Origin: Volvox africanus
Taxonomy: Eukaryota; Chlorophyta; Chlorophyceae; Chlamydomonadales; Volvocaceae
Direction: 5' to 3'
Length of the DNA stretch: 64,000 nt
Assembly (NCBI GenBank): GCA_030268105.1
Contig: BSDZ01000025.1
Span: 806,001-870,000, forward strand
Positions 13,370 to 25,900 of this stretch are shown piece after piece. A program made the translations under genes and the position numbers. Under the pieces are notes generated by a model that was not told the DNA's origin, did not search any database, and saw only the letters and a list, made by a program, of their open reading frames with translations. Position 1 is the stretch's first letter, and every line of letters begins with the position of its first letter.

Positions 13370-13957
13370 CGGTGCTCTGGCAAAGGACGATGTGTTGGCA
13401 TATTGGGCAGGTTCAAAATTGCCGTCCAGCGATGCGCGTTTTACAAGTGAAGCTTCCGGCCAACTCCTCAGGGGTGTTGAAATGAGTTGTAGGCTTTCAG
13501 GAACAACCCTAGACAGCAGCGCAGCAACCAGAAATCTCACATTACTTTGAAAGATCTGGCCGTTTGTCCAGCTAATGTGTAGATTAGGCCCCATTTTGGG
13601 CTCTGGCTCAGAAGGGACGGCGATGAACGCCTCCCTAACGGTTTAAACCGATTACTCCTTCACATATCGGTTTCTAAGTGGTCTAGATGAAAAATATATC
13701 TAGGAACGTAAACTACGTTGGAAGGAGTTGGGAACGGGTGGGTAACTGATCGTACTCATGGATCCATTCATCAACCTCCTCCTTATCGAATCAGTAAGGC
13801 AAGGAAGGTAATCACTATGGTAATCCTATTCATAACTTCTGGATAGTTGTGAATAATATTATGCGGAAATAATTATTGCCTCTTTTTTGGAAAGCCGTGT
13901 CTGCGAAAAGAAATCAGATTTACCTTCTGACTTAAAAGTCCCCATCGGCATAGGAAA
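13370..13957. promoter_or_regulatory. Shared divergent promoter region (She9-like / TWD40-1)
   Basis: About 590 bp separates the proposed start codons of two genes transcribed away from each other. The 13650-13950 part is visibly AT-richer than the flanking exons, as expected for a promoter. If the She9-like start is really 13594, the region shrinks to about 360 bp. No defined motif could be assigned by eye, so its role is inferred from position only. Confidence 0.45.
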
Positions 13958-16900
13958 ATGATTAAAGAACAGACCGTTCCAGCCTATTTGCGCTTCCAAG
14001 TTTCCCACTCAAACGACGTCTCAAGTGTTGTACCGGTACGCACCGGACTTGCTGATCTGGATTGCGTTGGCTTGAACCTATCCATTAGCGCTAGTATAGC
14101 AACTTTGGAGTCCTTGGCTCTCAAAAGCCGTAATTGTTACGACCGTGCCATTGCTTCCCGTACCGCCGCATAACAGGCGCAAGCAACAACGCTTATACGT
14201 GGCTTGTATCCTAAATGTGTATGCTTCCACCCATCCAAGCCTTTGATGGCGGTGGTGAGTCATCAGGGAGGTGGGCTAGGGTTACTGCCGTACACCATTC
14301 AATTGGTTGTCCTCGTCCAATGACCGCTCCTGGAATTGCTTTGGCACAGTCGCAAGATGCAGCACGTGCAACCCCATGCTCTGGGTTTTTCTAGTTCTTG
14401 ACCTCGTGATTGGAAGTTCCAGCACACAGCTTCTGTGGATTGATCTTTATACCCAAGTTGCCATGACAAGTCGCTGGCTGAATGTCACTCTTTCCCCTTC
14501 ATATTTTTCATCCTGGCCGGCTCTCACATTTATGTGCGGTGTACTCGCCTGCATATACCTCTCTAGGGTGTATCGGGCTACCTGGCGGTCTACGACCTGC
14601 AGACCAATACACGGCTGGGGCGAGTTGACCTCAGGTCCGTGCCGGTGGAGATGGCGTTTGCTCCCGATGGCTCCATCGTCATCGTGATAGTGCAGGTAAG
14701 GCGCTGCCTGTAAGGGGCTGGGGTTCTGTCTTACGCCCCAACTCAGTGTTGGCAGCTACAGCCTCAAACGACCATGTCGATATTGTGATACGCAGTCGTC
14801 CAATAACGAAGGTGGACTAGGACCCGTATTCACCAGGCCAGGCGTCTGGACGTCAAGGCATATCAGCCACTGTAGCGGTGCTGGCTAGGGAATCCAGAGT
14901 CTGATATCGGCACACCAGCAATATAAACGTTAAACAAAATATCCCGGGCGGTGGGGCTGTAATGGGGTCCCCAGTCCTCAGTCCCCAGTCCCCAGTCCTC
15001 AGTCACGGTGTTCTTTCGTGGTATTATCATGTTGCTGTGAGCACTCGCCAGCTCAGCTCAGCTCAGCTCAGGCCGGGCCCTGTCCGGCTCCTCAACCCTG
15101 TCTTCCGCGCTCTCTCCCCTCGGCACTGACTGATCGCCACTGTCGCTAATGTGATGGCATCCATTCTCTGAGCATGCCCCTTGCTGCTCTTACTTCATCA
15201 TGCAACCGGCTGCAGGATTGGATCCTCTACTCGGTGAACATCTTGAGCTGGAAAACTCGGCAGTTGGTGCCCCGGAGGGCCAAAATGGATAAGCCGCTGG
15301 AGAGCTGCCTGTTGGCTGTGACGCCGGTGGGTCGCCGGGAGCCGCGGGAAGGATGGTGGCTCGGGGCCGCCGTTGGGAAGCACAGATGAATTTCTACTTG
15401 GGCCCCACTTGGGCCCCAAATGGCGAAAACCCAGTTCTGCTATTTTGGAGGGGAGGGGAGGGGAGGGGAGTTTGGAGGGGAGCTGTCTCCTCCGTGCAAT
15501 GGGTTGCACGGTGATACGTGATAAGAGTGTTACGCTGGATCGGATTTGAACATCGGATTTCAAGGTCCACAATGATGTACGTGGTGGCTTTGGGGGTTTC
15601 TACGTTTTAACTTCGGAGGCAGGCGCCAGCAGACAGACTAGGGCAAGATTTCGTTGTTGAACAAGGAGGGACAAACGCCAAATCCAGGAGGCCTTGTTGC
15701 AGTAACTCCCCGCAGTATCTCATGTGTTATGGACTCTGTCCAAAACATCCGCCCCCCCCCGGATCACGGACTGCACTCCGTTTGGAATTTGTTTTGCACT
15801 TGCCCAATGGTTACTTGCTTACCCCCGCCCGCCCGCCTGACCTGACTCCTCCCTCGACCCGGTCCGGTCATCTCGCGCTCCAGGGGAACAGCCCTTTCAT
15901 CTACTTTTGTCGCTTTGCGAAGGACACCCTCCGCCTGGCAACGCTGCCCTCCCGCGGCGGCGTGGGAGCCGCAGAGGGGCCTGCAGGCACAGGCGGTCCT
16001 CCAGGCGGCCCATCCGGGGGCAGCGCTACCAGTGGCCGGGGCGGCTCCAGCTGGGGCACACGCGTCAAATTGGATGTCCAGAGGGCGATTCTTTCGCTGG
16101 CTTGTCACCATATTGATGCGCAGTTGCTGGTGCTGACGGCGGATGGACAGCTGAGGGGGTATGGAATCGCCAGCGGAGGTGGTGAAGTGCTGGCGCCCAT
16201 ATACGCCGTGCAGGTTGGCGCGTCAGCGATGCGTAAGGCCATGCAAACGGGAGGTTGTGCAAGCTATATGTGTGTATATAGAAGCTTAGGAGGAAGGATG
16301 GCTTACTACATTGACATCTACTACATGATTTTGCGTTGTGGTTTGGGGGTTACTGCCGAGCAGAATTCGTGAAGCAAAGGCAACCGGTAGATGCCCAAGA
16401 AGGATCGGGGCGGTGGTATTCCAGATTGTACGTATAGCAGTATGAGGCGTGGGGCTGACGTGTGAAGATGCCGAGGTGGGAGAGGGGTATCTTCTTTCTT
16501 ACACGTTTGTGTTTGTGTCGACGGTCAGAGTTGGCTTGGAATGGGGCCCGGCAAATCGGGCCCGTTGCGGACCCATGCAAGCTAGGCAGCTTATAACCGG
16601 GTCCTTCCAGGGCTTGTTGTAAGTCTTGCTGGCTCTGCGCACGGATAAAGGTCGACAATATTGCAATGTTGGGGAATAAAAGTGAAGGTGGAGCCAGGCT
16701 AATCCTTTGGTGCACGTCCATGTGCATGGTGGTTTTCCTAAACAACGCCTATCACGAACGCTTGTTGTCAACTCCACCCAAATTGCCTCTATTGAGTTTA
16801 CTGACACGTGTAGAACCTCTACCATCACATGCACACACGCTACCACCCGGGGGCTGCGCACCGCATGCCCAAACCTGGTCTTCCGCTGCACAGGTTCAGG

Positions 16901-19900
16901 ACCCCTCAGACAAGCTGTCTCTGCTCGGGGGGGTGCTCAGCTGCGTGCCCCACCCCGCATTGCCGACCGGCGCCATCATCCTGCAGGCGAGTTGAGGGGA
17001 TGTCGGATGGGGGGTGGCACCCCATGAAGGCCAGGGCAGCGAGCAACATAGGGAGGGAGGGATAGGGAGGAAGGGATAGGGAGGGAGGGATGGGGAGGGA
17101 GGGATGGGGAGGGAGGGATGGGGAGAGAGAGATAGTGCAGGATTGGGAGGGAGGAATAATGACATGAATAAATGCATTGAAACAAGAGATCGAACATGGC
17201 AGAGCTACCAGGAGGGATAGTAAGATGTCGGGACTATGCAAACTGGCCCCCAGAGAGCGAAATAAGGATTGCAAATGCATTACTGAGATGGAAGCGGGAA
17301 TCTGAGAGCGGAGATGGGCAACGTAAAGGCGATAAGGTTGGAGGTTGGGGGTTAAAGTGGAGGCATGCGTATCCTCTCGAGTGTTGGGTCCTCCGGCTGC
17401 CCAACAATCGGGCGGGCGAATGTGGTTGGCGGTAAATTTGATGCGGACATGCCGCCAAACAAGGTATTGCCCAAAGCCGTTGGTAGGATGTTATCCTGCC
17501 TAATAACCGTTTCCGAATTACGCAGCTGCCCAATCCTGCTGAAGGGTTGCAGGTGGGCTGGAAAGTCCTGCTTCCTGTCTGGGATGCGGAGCAGCGATGT
17601 GCAAATGCTTCAGAGCTTTCCTGAAGCAGACAGCGGTGTTGGCTGCATTCCATTCCACAGCAGCGAATTGCAGCGCATAGAGCATGTCTGCCACACCCTC
17701 ACGTGTGACGTCTCATTCCCGCTTGGGTGCGAGCAAAAAGGGCCTTCCTTGTACCTCCTAAATCGCGCGTGCAAGTCCATGTGTCTCCATTTCTCCCGGT
17801 ATCCGGTGCCGCTGCGCGCTGTCCTTGTAAGCCAGGGGGCAAGTGCGTGTGCGCCTCCTCATTTTCCCGCGTCCCCAGGGCTCACGAGTAGGCACGGTCA
17901 CGGTTCTGGAGGCCCCTGGACGTTCCGCACCCACCATCGTACTCCGCGGCCGGGTGCCGCTGCATTTCTCGACCATTGGCATGGGTATTTGTAGGGTACG
18001 TTTAAAAAGGGTTTGGACGTCCCTGGGGGGTGTTAAGAGGATGCGGTCACTCCACACTAAGTTGGATTCTTCCCACCTGCTCTTCGTCCGATTCACGGCT
18101 TCGCTGCGCCCACATGAGTCCCACATCCACGCATCCTGACAAGAAACCAGTTAGTCTCACACCGCGTCAGGCTCGAGATGCAGGGTGCACTTTCACAAGA
18201 GAAGCTACCGAGTGCCCTCATGCGGTATCCTGCCATACCCGATACGTTCGCGTGCCAATACACAGCTTATTAATCTCTTGTCAGATATAAGGAATATAGG
18301 CAGTTTACTATGTGACTGTCCAAGTCACGCTCTGTACATATGCAACCGAGCCCCGCAGTGACTCCATGCGCCTCCCTCGGTTTCTCCTGAGGGACCTCAC
18401 CCGCCTCATTACCTGTCTGTTCCCCGTGCTCTCCGTTGTGCGGGTCCCTGCAGACACAAAACACCCTGTTGGTGTTCGGTCACAGCGACGGAGGTCGGGT
18501 GCGCTGCACCTCCTGGCGCCTGGTCTACAAGGCAGGGACTACGGGTTTGACGTTGCGGCAGTCCAGGGTTGAACCGCAGGTAGATTGGCAAGTGGCCGGC
18601 CCGGTGGGAAGGCAGGTGGGCTCGTAGGTAGGTGGATCCGCAGGTGGGCAGGGAGGGGGGTAAGAAAGCAAAGGATCTCGTCCCGAACCAGGTCATTCGG
18701 ATGGGTGAGTGGCTGGGCCTTTGCTGATGTGCGGTGTAAGTGTATGACAGTATGGGGTAGTATGACATGACAGTATGAAGGATGTGGATCCGCTGCTCCC
18801 TCCTCCCTCCAGGACGTCACACCCTTCTTGGACAATGGTCGTCGAACCAAGGCGGCCCTGGCGGTTGCCATGACCTCGGGGGCCCTGGCAGCAAGTCATG
18901 CTTATGTAGCGGGGCCAGGTGGGGGGCCTCTGGCGATGAATGCCCCTGCGGCTGCTACTGCCTCAGCGTTAGCCGCATCGTCTCAGCGTCACGGGCTGTG
19001 GAGCCTCACTCCCGCCTGGGCGCACGACGCGTCGAGCAGCTGCTTGCTTGGTGAGTTGAGGGAGGGGCTTTAGTCGGCTGAGACATTCTCGCATGATGAT
19101 GATATAGGTTTGCCTGCGTAGTGGAAATGACCGTGGGGCGGTGAGGTGGACAAGGGCAAGGTGAAGGATTGGGACTCGACGCATACGGGTGCTGGAGAGG
19201 AGAAGAGCTCTGGTGCGTACTGATCCCTCTAAAGCGTTCCCGTGGTGCCATAGTGCACTTTCACAATGCTCGCCAAACCTCTTCGCCCACGAGTATGTAT
19301 TGATATGATATTAATAAAGTAAATGATCTGACCTGATCTCATTTTATATTTATTTTTTCCCTCATCTGTATGGCCTCGCTTTGTTTGTTGATCGGCAGTT
19401 TTCGGCATCTCTTTGCATCTCTCCACAGGTTGGGCACGTGGCCCCCCCCTGCGCGGGCACGTGGCCAACAGCCTAAACATTATAATAATCTGAATGGATT
19501 TTGTAAAAAGGAAGATACCGGCTTTTTCATCGCCATAATCAACAAAAGCAGCTTGCAAAGCAGGTTCTACATCAGTTGAATAAATATTTCCTTTTATTTG
19601 TTTTTTTATTAGCACTATGTTCCCTATAGTGATCTGACTCTCCCTCCTCCCGCAACTCTCCTCCTCCGCCCCCTTCTTCCCGCGGCCATGATCCCCAATG
19701 AAGCAAGGCAGCCACCATCATGTACACGGCACCGCAATCGGTCACGTTCCAATTTCCCCAACCCAAACCAAATTTCAAGCTTTCAACACCTGCCACCCGC
19801 CGATCCCTGCTTGCGCACGCCACCCTAAACACCAGCTCTGTACGGTCTAGACACCCTAGACCATGCACCCTAGAACCTCCTAACCAGAAGCCAAGGAGTC

Positions 19901-22900
19901 CATGCAAACTGTTGCTCACCGGCTGTTTCGTTTTATCGATATTGTAGTTCAGTTCATGTGGTCAAGAAGCTTCTCACGTACCCAGCTGCTGGGATCCCGT
20001 TCCCCGTCCCTGGATCCGGGTGACCGGATCTTGCTTTCCCTGCTCCCGACGCAGAGTCCCAGCTAGGTCCCTCTTTGAACCGCGTCCTGGTGCACCAGGG
20101 CCTCGGGCTCATCGTGCTGGTCCCTGACTTGCCCCGCGCTGCCCAGATGAACCGTGAGGTGTTGTTCACCGGGCGCGGCGGCCTCAGCGGCGAGGAGCTA
20201 GCACTGGCCAGGTGCGAACAGGCAGGTGGTGGTATAACCCACCGCACACCGCACGGCAGTGCACGTGTGTTTCCCACCCTTGGCGCGTGATTCTCCTTTA
20301 CTGTGCGGTGTGCGTGCGCATGTAGGGTTCTTTTATATTTGCCATGAGAACCGGTAGTCCCTTACGAGCGCATCTGCCAAGGTATCTGCAAGCAATCAGG
20401 AGCCCTGCGTGAATCGATACGGACGCCGGGTGGGGCTTGCCGCCGGCGCGAGGCACGAAAAAGAGAGAGTTCGACACCTCACACACCTCATAGAAATACC
20501 CTAGGTAACCATCCAACTCCCCTGCGCCTTTGGGGGCTTAGGGGTTTCGTCGGTATCGCTACAAGCCGCACCAAACGCAACAGCGCACCCTCAACAAGGA
20601 GAACCTGACTCATGAATATACGGAAAACCTGAGGGGGGGGGTGTTGGCCTCGCATTCAGGAATTCTTCGGTCATTTGTGAGCCTATGTGTGGCTTAATAG
20701 TGGGTGGGTAGGTAGGTAGGTGGGTGGGTGGGTGGCGGTGGATATTCGAAAGAGAGCCCCTCGTTGATGTCGGCCTTTCAGCCCGTTTCGGCCCCGTTCT
20801 CGGGACTGGACCCTTTGGCACCCTTTCCCCGTCTCAGGCGCACATCGACTCTGGTGCTTATGATGATCCACAACCTAGAAGCTCATGCGGCAGGATGGCG
20901 TGCAGCGAGAATGGCACAGCAACACACACCCCTCAATGTCTGGCTCCCCAGCTACCAGCGTGAGGACGAGCCGGGGGCAGTCACGGCGGGCGACTCCAGC
21001 GACGATGAGCCAGCCGCAACGACGGTGGCGTCACCGCGGCAGGATGACTCCGCGACTGGGGCTCCCGGCGAGCTGGCACTGCCACCCCACGTGTACTATT
21101 TGGCGGGCAGCCGGTAAGCTTAGCACCCGGACGTTGTCATGTACTTCTTGCTTGATGTCGCTTTGACGATGTTTCTGCTGGTCCGTGTCAGCTGCGGGTC
21201 GGGGGCGACGAGGACAGTTGCAGGTACCATCGAGTATGCCATCGAACAACAATTAGCAGATTGGATTTTAGGTCCGTGCAGAAACTTAGCTTTTAGGAAA
21301 TAGACGGGGCGGCGCCAGGGCTGCATGTGTGTACGTTGTGTTCTTACTATGTGGCAGCTTACCCCGCGCCACGTTTGACAGGATTGGGGTCTGGCCGCAC
21401 AGATCTCAATCTGTAAGCACGTCTGCCCTTGAAGCTCACCCTCAACTCCGAGCTACGCACAAGAGGGGACTCAGGTTTGCATATGGTTGCTCAGCGATAG
21501 AAAGCCGTTAACAACGCGCCCAGTAAAAGAGGAATCTGCAAGGCGCCGCGCATTAACCTGAAAGCCGTTAGTGTTCGGTGCCAGAACCCCGGACCTCCTG
21601 CAGGAATGCCCATCATACCACCTTTCTTCCTCATTGCTATGTTCGTAATCCTGCCTCCTCTGCGGATTGCAAATTCGCGGCACTTTTTCCCCATTTCCGA
21701 TTTCCTTGCGGAAAATTCTAATTACCGCAAATGTCCATTGGTAACACTGCCCATCTCCATGAACGTATTGTGGTGTTACGGTATTTTTTATCTTACCCTG
21801 TCTTGTCTCCGCCTCTCTCTCCCCTCCCCCGCCCCGCCACCAGATTTTTTTTTCGACTTCCCCTCCGCCGCCCCTCTCTCCCGTCCCTCCCTTTTCCCCT
21901 GTCACACTCCCCTCCCCTCCTCCCCCTTCTCCCCCCTCTCAGCTCCACTGCCCCTCCCCTTCTCACCTCCCACCCCCTTTTTCTGTCCTATCTCTCCTGT
22001 CCTGTCCTGTCCTGCCCCCATCCCTCTTGACTGCCTCCGTCTTCTGGATCACCAGCTTGATGAAGTACGCTTTAGTGCCGCGTACCGCCTGCACTATGGT
22101 GAACCTGCCGCCCGACACATCCGACGGCGACACGCGCGTGGCTCGTCAGCTGCTGCACAGCTCCAAGGCGGGCGCGTGGCTGGTGTTCTTTGAGGTGGGG
22201 ATTGCGAACGGGGCCGGCGGTACCGGCGGAGGCGCCCCGGCAACATCTGACCGCTTCAACTGGTCGCTCGTCAACGCATCTTCGTTCAGCACTGAGGGCG
22301 GCGCGGGCTTCGTGACGTGGACCCGAGCGGGTAAGTTTGTTCTTGTTCTTGTTCTTGTTCTTGTTCTTGTTCTTGTTCTTGTTCTTGTTCTTGTTCTTGT
22401 TCTTGTTCTTGTTCTTGTTCTTGTTCTTGTTCTTGTTCTTGTTCTTGTTCTTGTTCTTGTTCTTGTTCTTGTTCTTGTTCTTGTTCTTGTTCTTGTTCTT
22501 GTTCTTGTTCTTGTTCTTGTTCTTGTTCTTGTTCTTGTTCTTGTTCTTGTTCTTGTTCTTGTTCTTGTTCTTGTATTTGTGTTTGTGTTTGTGTTTGTGT
22601 TTGTGTTTGTGTTTGTGTATGGATGTGTGTATGGATGTGTGTATGGATGTGTGTATGGATGTGTGTGTATAAATACGGGGCGTCAGGTTTCAATTAAGGT
22701 GGAAATCGCGCGATTCTTTATTGCTGTGCTGCCACACAGGCAGTTGGGTGAATGGGTGTTGGACAGGGCTCCATATAACAGTCCTTCCAAATCCCGGCGA
22801 CGTCCCATGTTCATACCGCTGTTCATTTTTAATGCAGTCAACTCCATTCCCCGACACCATCACCATCACCATCACCGGTCAGTGGGTTCCTCTGGCTATC

Positions 22901-25900
22901 TAAACCCGTCGCTCTCCGACCACCACCCCACAGCTAATATTCGAATCGACTCTCACCCCCTCAGGCAAGAGCGGCTGCTTTCTTGGGCCCAATGACACGC
23001 ACTTCTGCGTCATGTCATCTAACGGGAAGTTGCTAGAGATATTCGACACGGCTGCCACCAGTGGGGCGACTGCGGGGGGCACGCCGTTGCTGACGCTGAC
23101 GCTGGAGGGTGCCTCGCTGCTGCCGGGGCTGGGGTCACCCCTGTTCCCGGGGCCGCCTATGACAAATGTGAGGCGGGCTCGATATCTGCATGGCCGTAGG
23201 GTAACGACCGCAGAATATGCCGGTATACCGACCAAATATCTGCCGGAACATTCATTGTGGGTGACGTACTTGCTCCCATGTCACGTGTGCGAACATTTTT
23301 TGTCGTGTGTATCAGGTTCGTGTGGCAGTCGTGTGAGTTAAGGCCCGGTTTGCAGGAGGGTGAGGGAGGGAGAGGGAGGGAGAGGGAGGGGGAGGGAGGG
23401 GGAGGAGGGGAGAGCGGGGAGAGAGGGGAGGGAGGGGGAGGAGAGTCAGGAGGGTGAGGGAGAGGGAGGTAGAGGTGAGGGAGGGCGGCTCGCAAGGGAG
23501 CCGGTGTGCTCAGTGCAGCGGTATCGTCTCATCCAAATCCCAGTCCTGATTACTTGGATTGCTCCCAATCCACAGGAGTTCCCCGCAGCTTGGTATGGTC
23601 AGACCATTCCCGGGTATGGCGGACCTTGTCTGATGTGCACGACCTGGCCAGATGACTGCGGCGGGGGATGCGCCCCCTCACAGTGCCCCGCGCGTCCTCT
23701 TCACAAACTGCTTCAGCATTTATACCCTCAGATTTCCCTTAACGGAATCGTCAATCGCGGTATCATCATATATATCTTCATGCCCCTCCTCCAGGCACCG
23801 GTGCCCGAAGCTCGCGCTCCCCCGGAAGCTCCTCCACACGACGCGCGGCGCTTCCGCGGCTTGGGCGTGGTGATGTGGCAGTCTAGTGACATGGCGCTCA
23901 GTATGACCACCTTGCCTGCCTTGCAGCGGGTTCCCCTGGTGAGGTGCTCAGGGCTCTGGGAGCCGTTTGACGATCCCGCATATAACGGGTATCAGTATAA
24001 TGAGCAATTCCTGAGTGGTCAGAGCCCCATCGTTTGTTGTTCGTTACAATCAGAGCGAAAGGAAGGCACTGCATGTATGTGGGAAGGGGGTAAGGGGAAG
24101 AAGTGGGAAGGGGGTAAGGGGAAGAAGTGGGAAGCAAAGACGTAGGCTCGGGCCACGCAGCTAGGCGGGGAGGTATCTCCTTTACGGATCGTTGCTAATA
24201 TGATTTGTTGGTCTCGTAGATGATGCGTAGCCGGGTGCTTGTGTAACTGCTGTTGAAAAGTCGCGTGCATGGGGTGCTGCTCCTCGGAAAGGGTGGGGGA
24301 AATAAGGGTTTGACTCTCTCCGCCCGATTCGTCAGTGCGGAGGATTCCCTCCCTGCAGCTCATTGCGCACGTCGCGTCAACTGATATCCGGTGAAGGGAA
24401 ATGTTTGGACCAGTCAGAGCCCGCACACTTAAGTGTCAGTGATAAGGTTTGAGGCCATTACGAGCATCATATTCTTAATGTACAGGTGCTGGTCCCCTCG
24501 CTCTACCTTCCCTGCCTGCTTCCTCCGATTCGCAGGACGCAACAGCCGCCACACAGCTGCCCGCCCGCGCGGCGGCGGCGGCGCCTGCTGACTCCTCCGA
24601 CTCGGACAGTGACGGCGCGCAACCTGTCTACCCGAGTATGCCTGTGGGCCACTTTTTTGGGCCTCAGCAGCGTCAGGCCCACTTACCACTCATGCCCCAA
24701 GAGACCGTCATTCACGTTGCCTGGCAGAGCCTTTCGTTGGGCCCCCCTTCTGCCACCGCCACTGCAGCAGGCGCCACAGATGCCGTGGCTGCAGTGCTAA
24801 CTACACAGCGGCTGATGTTGGTCACGGCGGGGTTGCGGGTGGTGTGCTCAACTAGCCTCGCGACCCGCGGGTCAGCAGCGCTGCTGGAGCCGCTGACGTC
24901 AGTGGTGTGGGCAGGCCCTATGCTGTTGGTGTCAACCGCCGCTGGCCAGGTGCTACAGCTCACCTGGACGGGTTCGCTACTGCCCGTAGCTACGTTATCG
25001 CCGACGGGTTACATGGCATTGATGGGCGTCACCGCCGACTCGCTTTTAGTGCTTCGGACGCCGCTGGTGCCGCCACCAATGGCTGTATGCGCCGCTGGCA
25101 TGAATGGCAATCCCGCCTCTGTGGCGGCACTTGCGGAGGTGGTGGCGCGACCGGTGGCGCTGCTACAGCCGCTGCTGATAGGCTGGGTAAGCCTTGCGGC
25201 GACGGGATTGCTTTCGTACAGCGGCAACGGTGCTGCGGCCGCCAAAGCCGTGCGCCCTGCATTACGTCACGCCGTGGTATCGTACGATGCCGCAAGCTTC
25301 ACACCCCGTGGTATCTGGGCTCTGATCGCCGCCGGCGCGTGGGATTTGGCGGCCGCTATCGTTGCGCACATGCCGGCGTTGGACGGGCCCGTACGTTTGG
25401 CGGCTGCTGCTGCGGCCGGCGACTGGTCGGAAGTGTCCTCGACACTGCTGGCGGAGGCGTCCCGGGCACTGCACGCGCCGGCGCCGCCGCCCCGCAACTC
25501 TGAGCTGTATCACAAACTGATGGCGGCGGGTGCCGGGGCGCTGTTCCACGGCCAGGTGGGGCCGCTTTGGGTCGTGCTGTTCGGGACAGCAGGTAGCGCC
25601 AGGTAGCTTGCCACAAGGCAGCGCTTCTGGACAGAAAGGAGGGCGATCTCACATCCAATACATGCATACATACTGACCTACACATAATCATATATTTGCA
25701 TATGAGTGAAGGCCGATGCTAAAAAGCGACTGCCCAGCAGATAACGTCAGTGCACTTAGGGCGGGTTCTGAACTTACGGAACCCTCATCAGGAGCTTCGT
25801 ACCAAACGTCAACCGAGTAGGATGTCCCTGGCCACGGAGCCAGCATACCCTCCCGATCCACACCGTTAAACAAAACGGTGCCCGGCTCGAACCGGTGGAC

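Noticed and set aside
22337..22572. Regular array considered as a CRISPR-like repeat
   Set aside because: There are no spacers, the unit is six bases, and the genome is eukaryotic.
22027..22995. 322-codon plus-strand ORF with a long Leu-Val run, and 22286-22693 minus-strand Glu-Gln ORF
   Set aside because: Both run through the six-base microsatellite, which is open in every frame. The true exon ends at 22330 at a good donor and the next begins at 22965.
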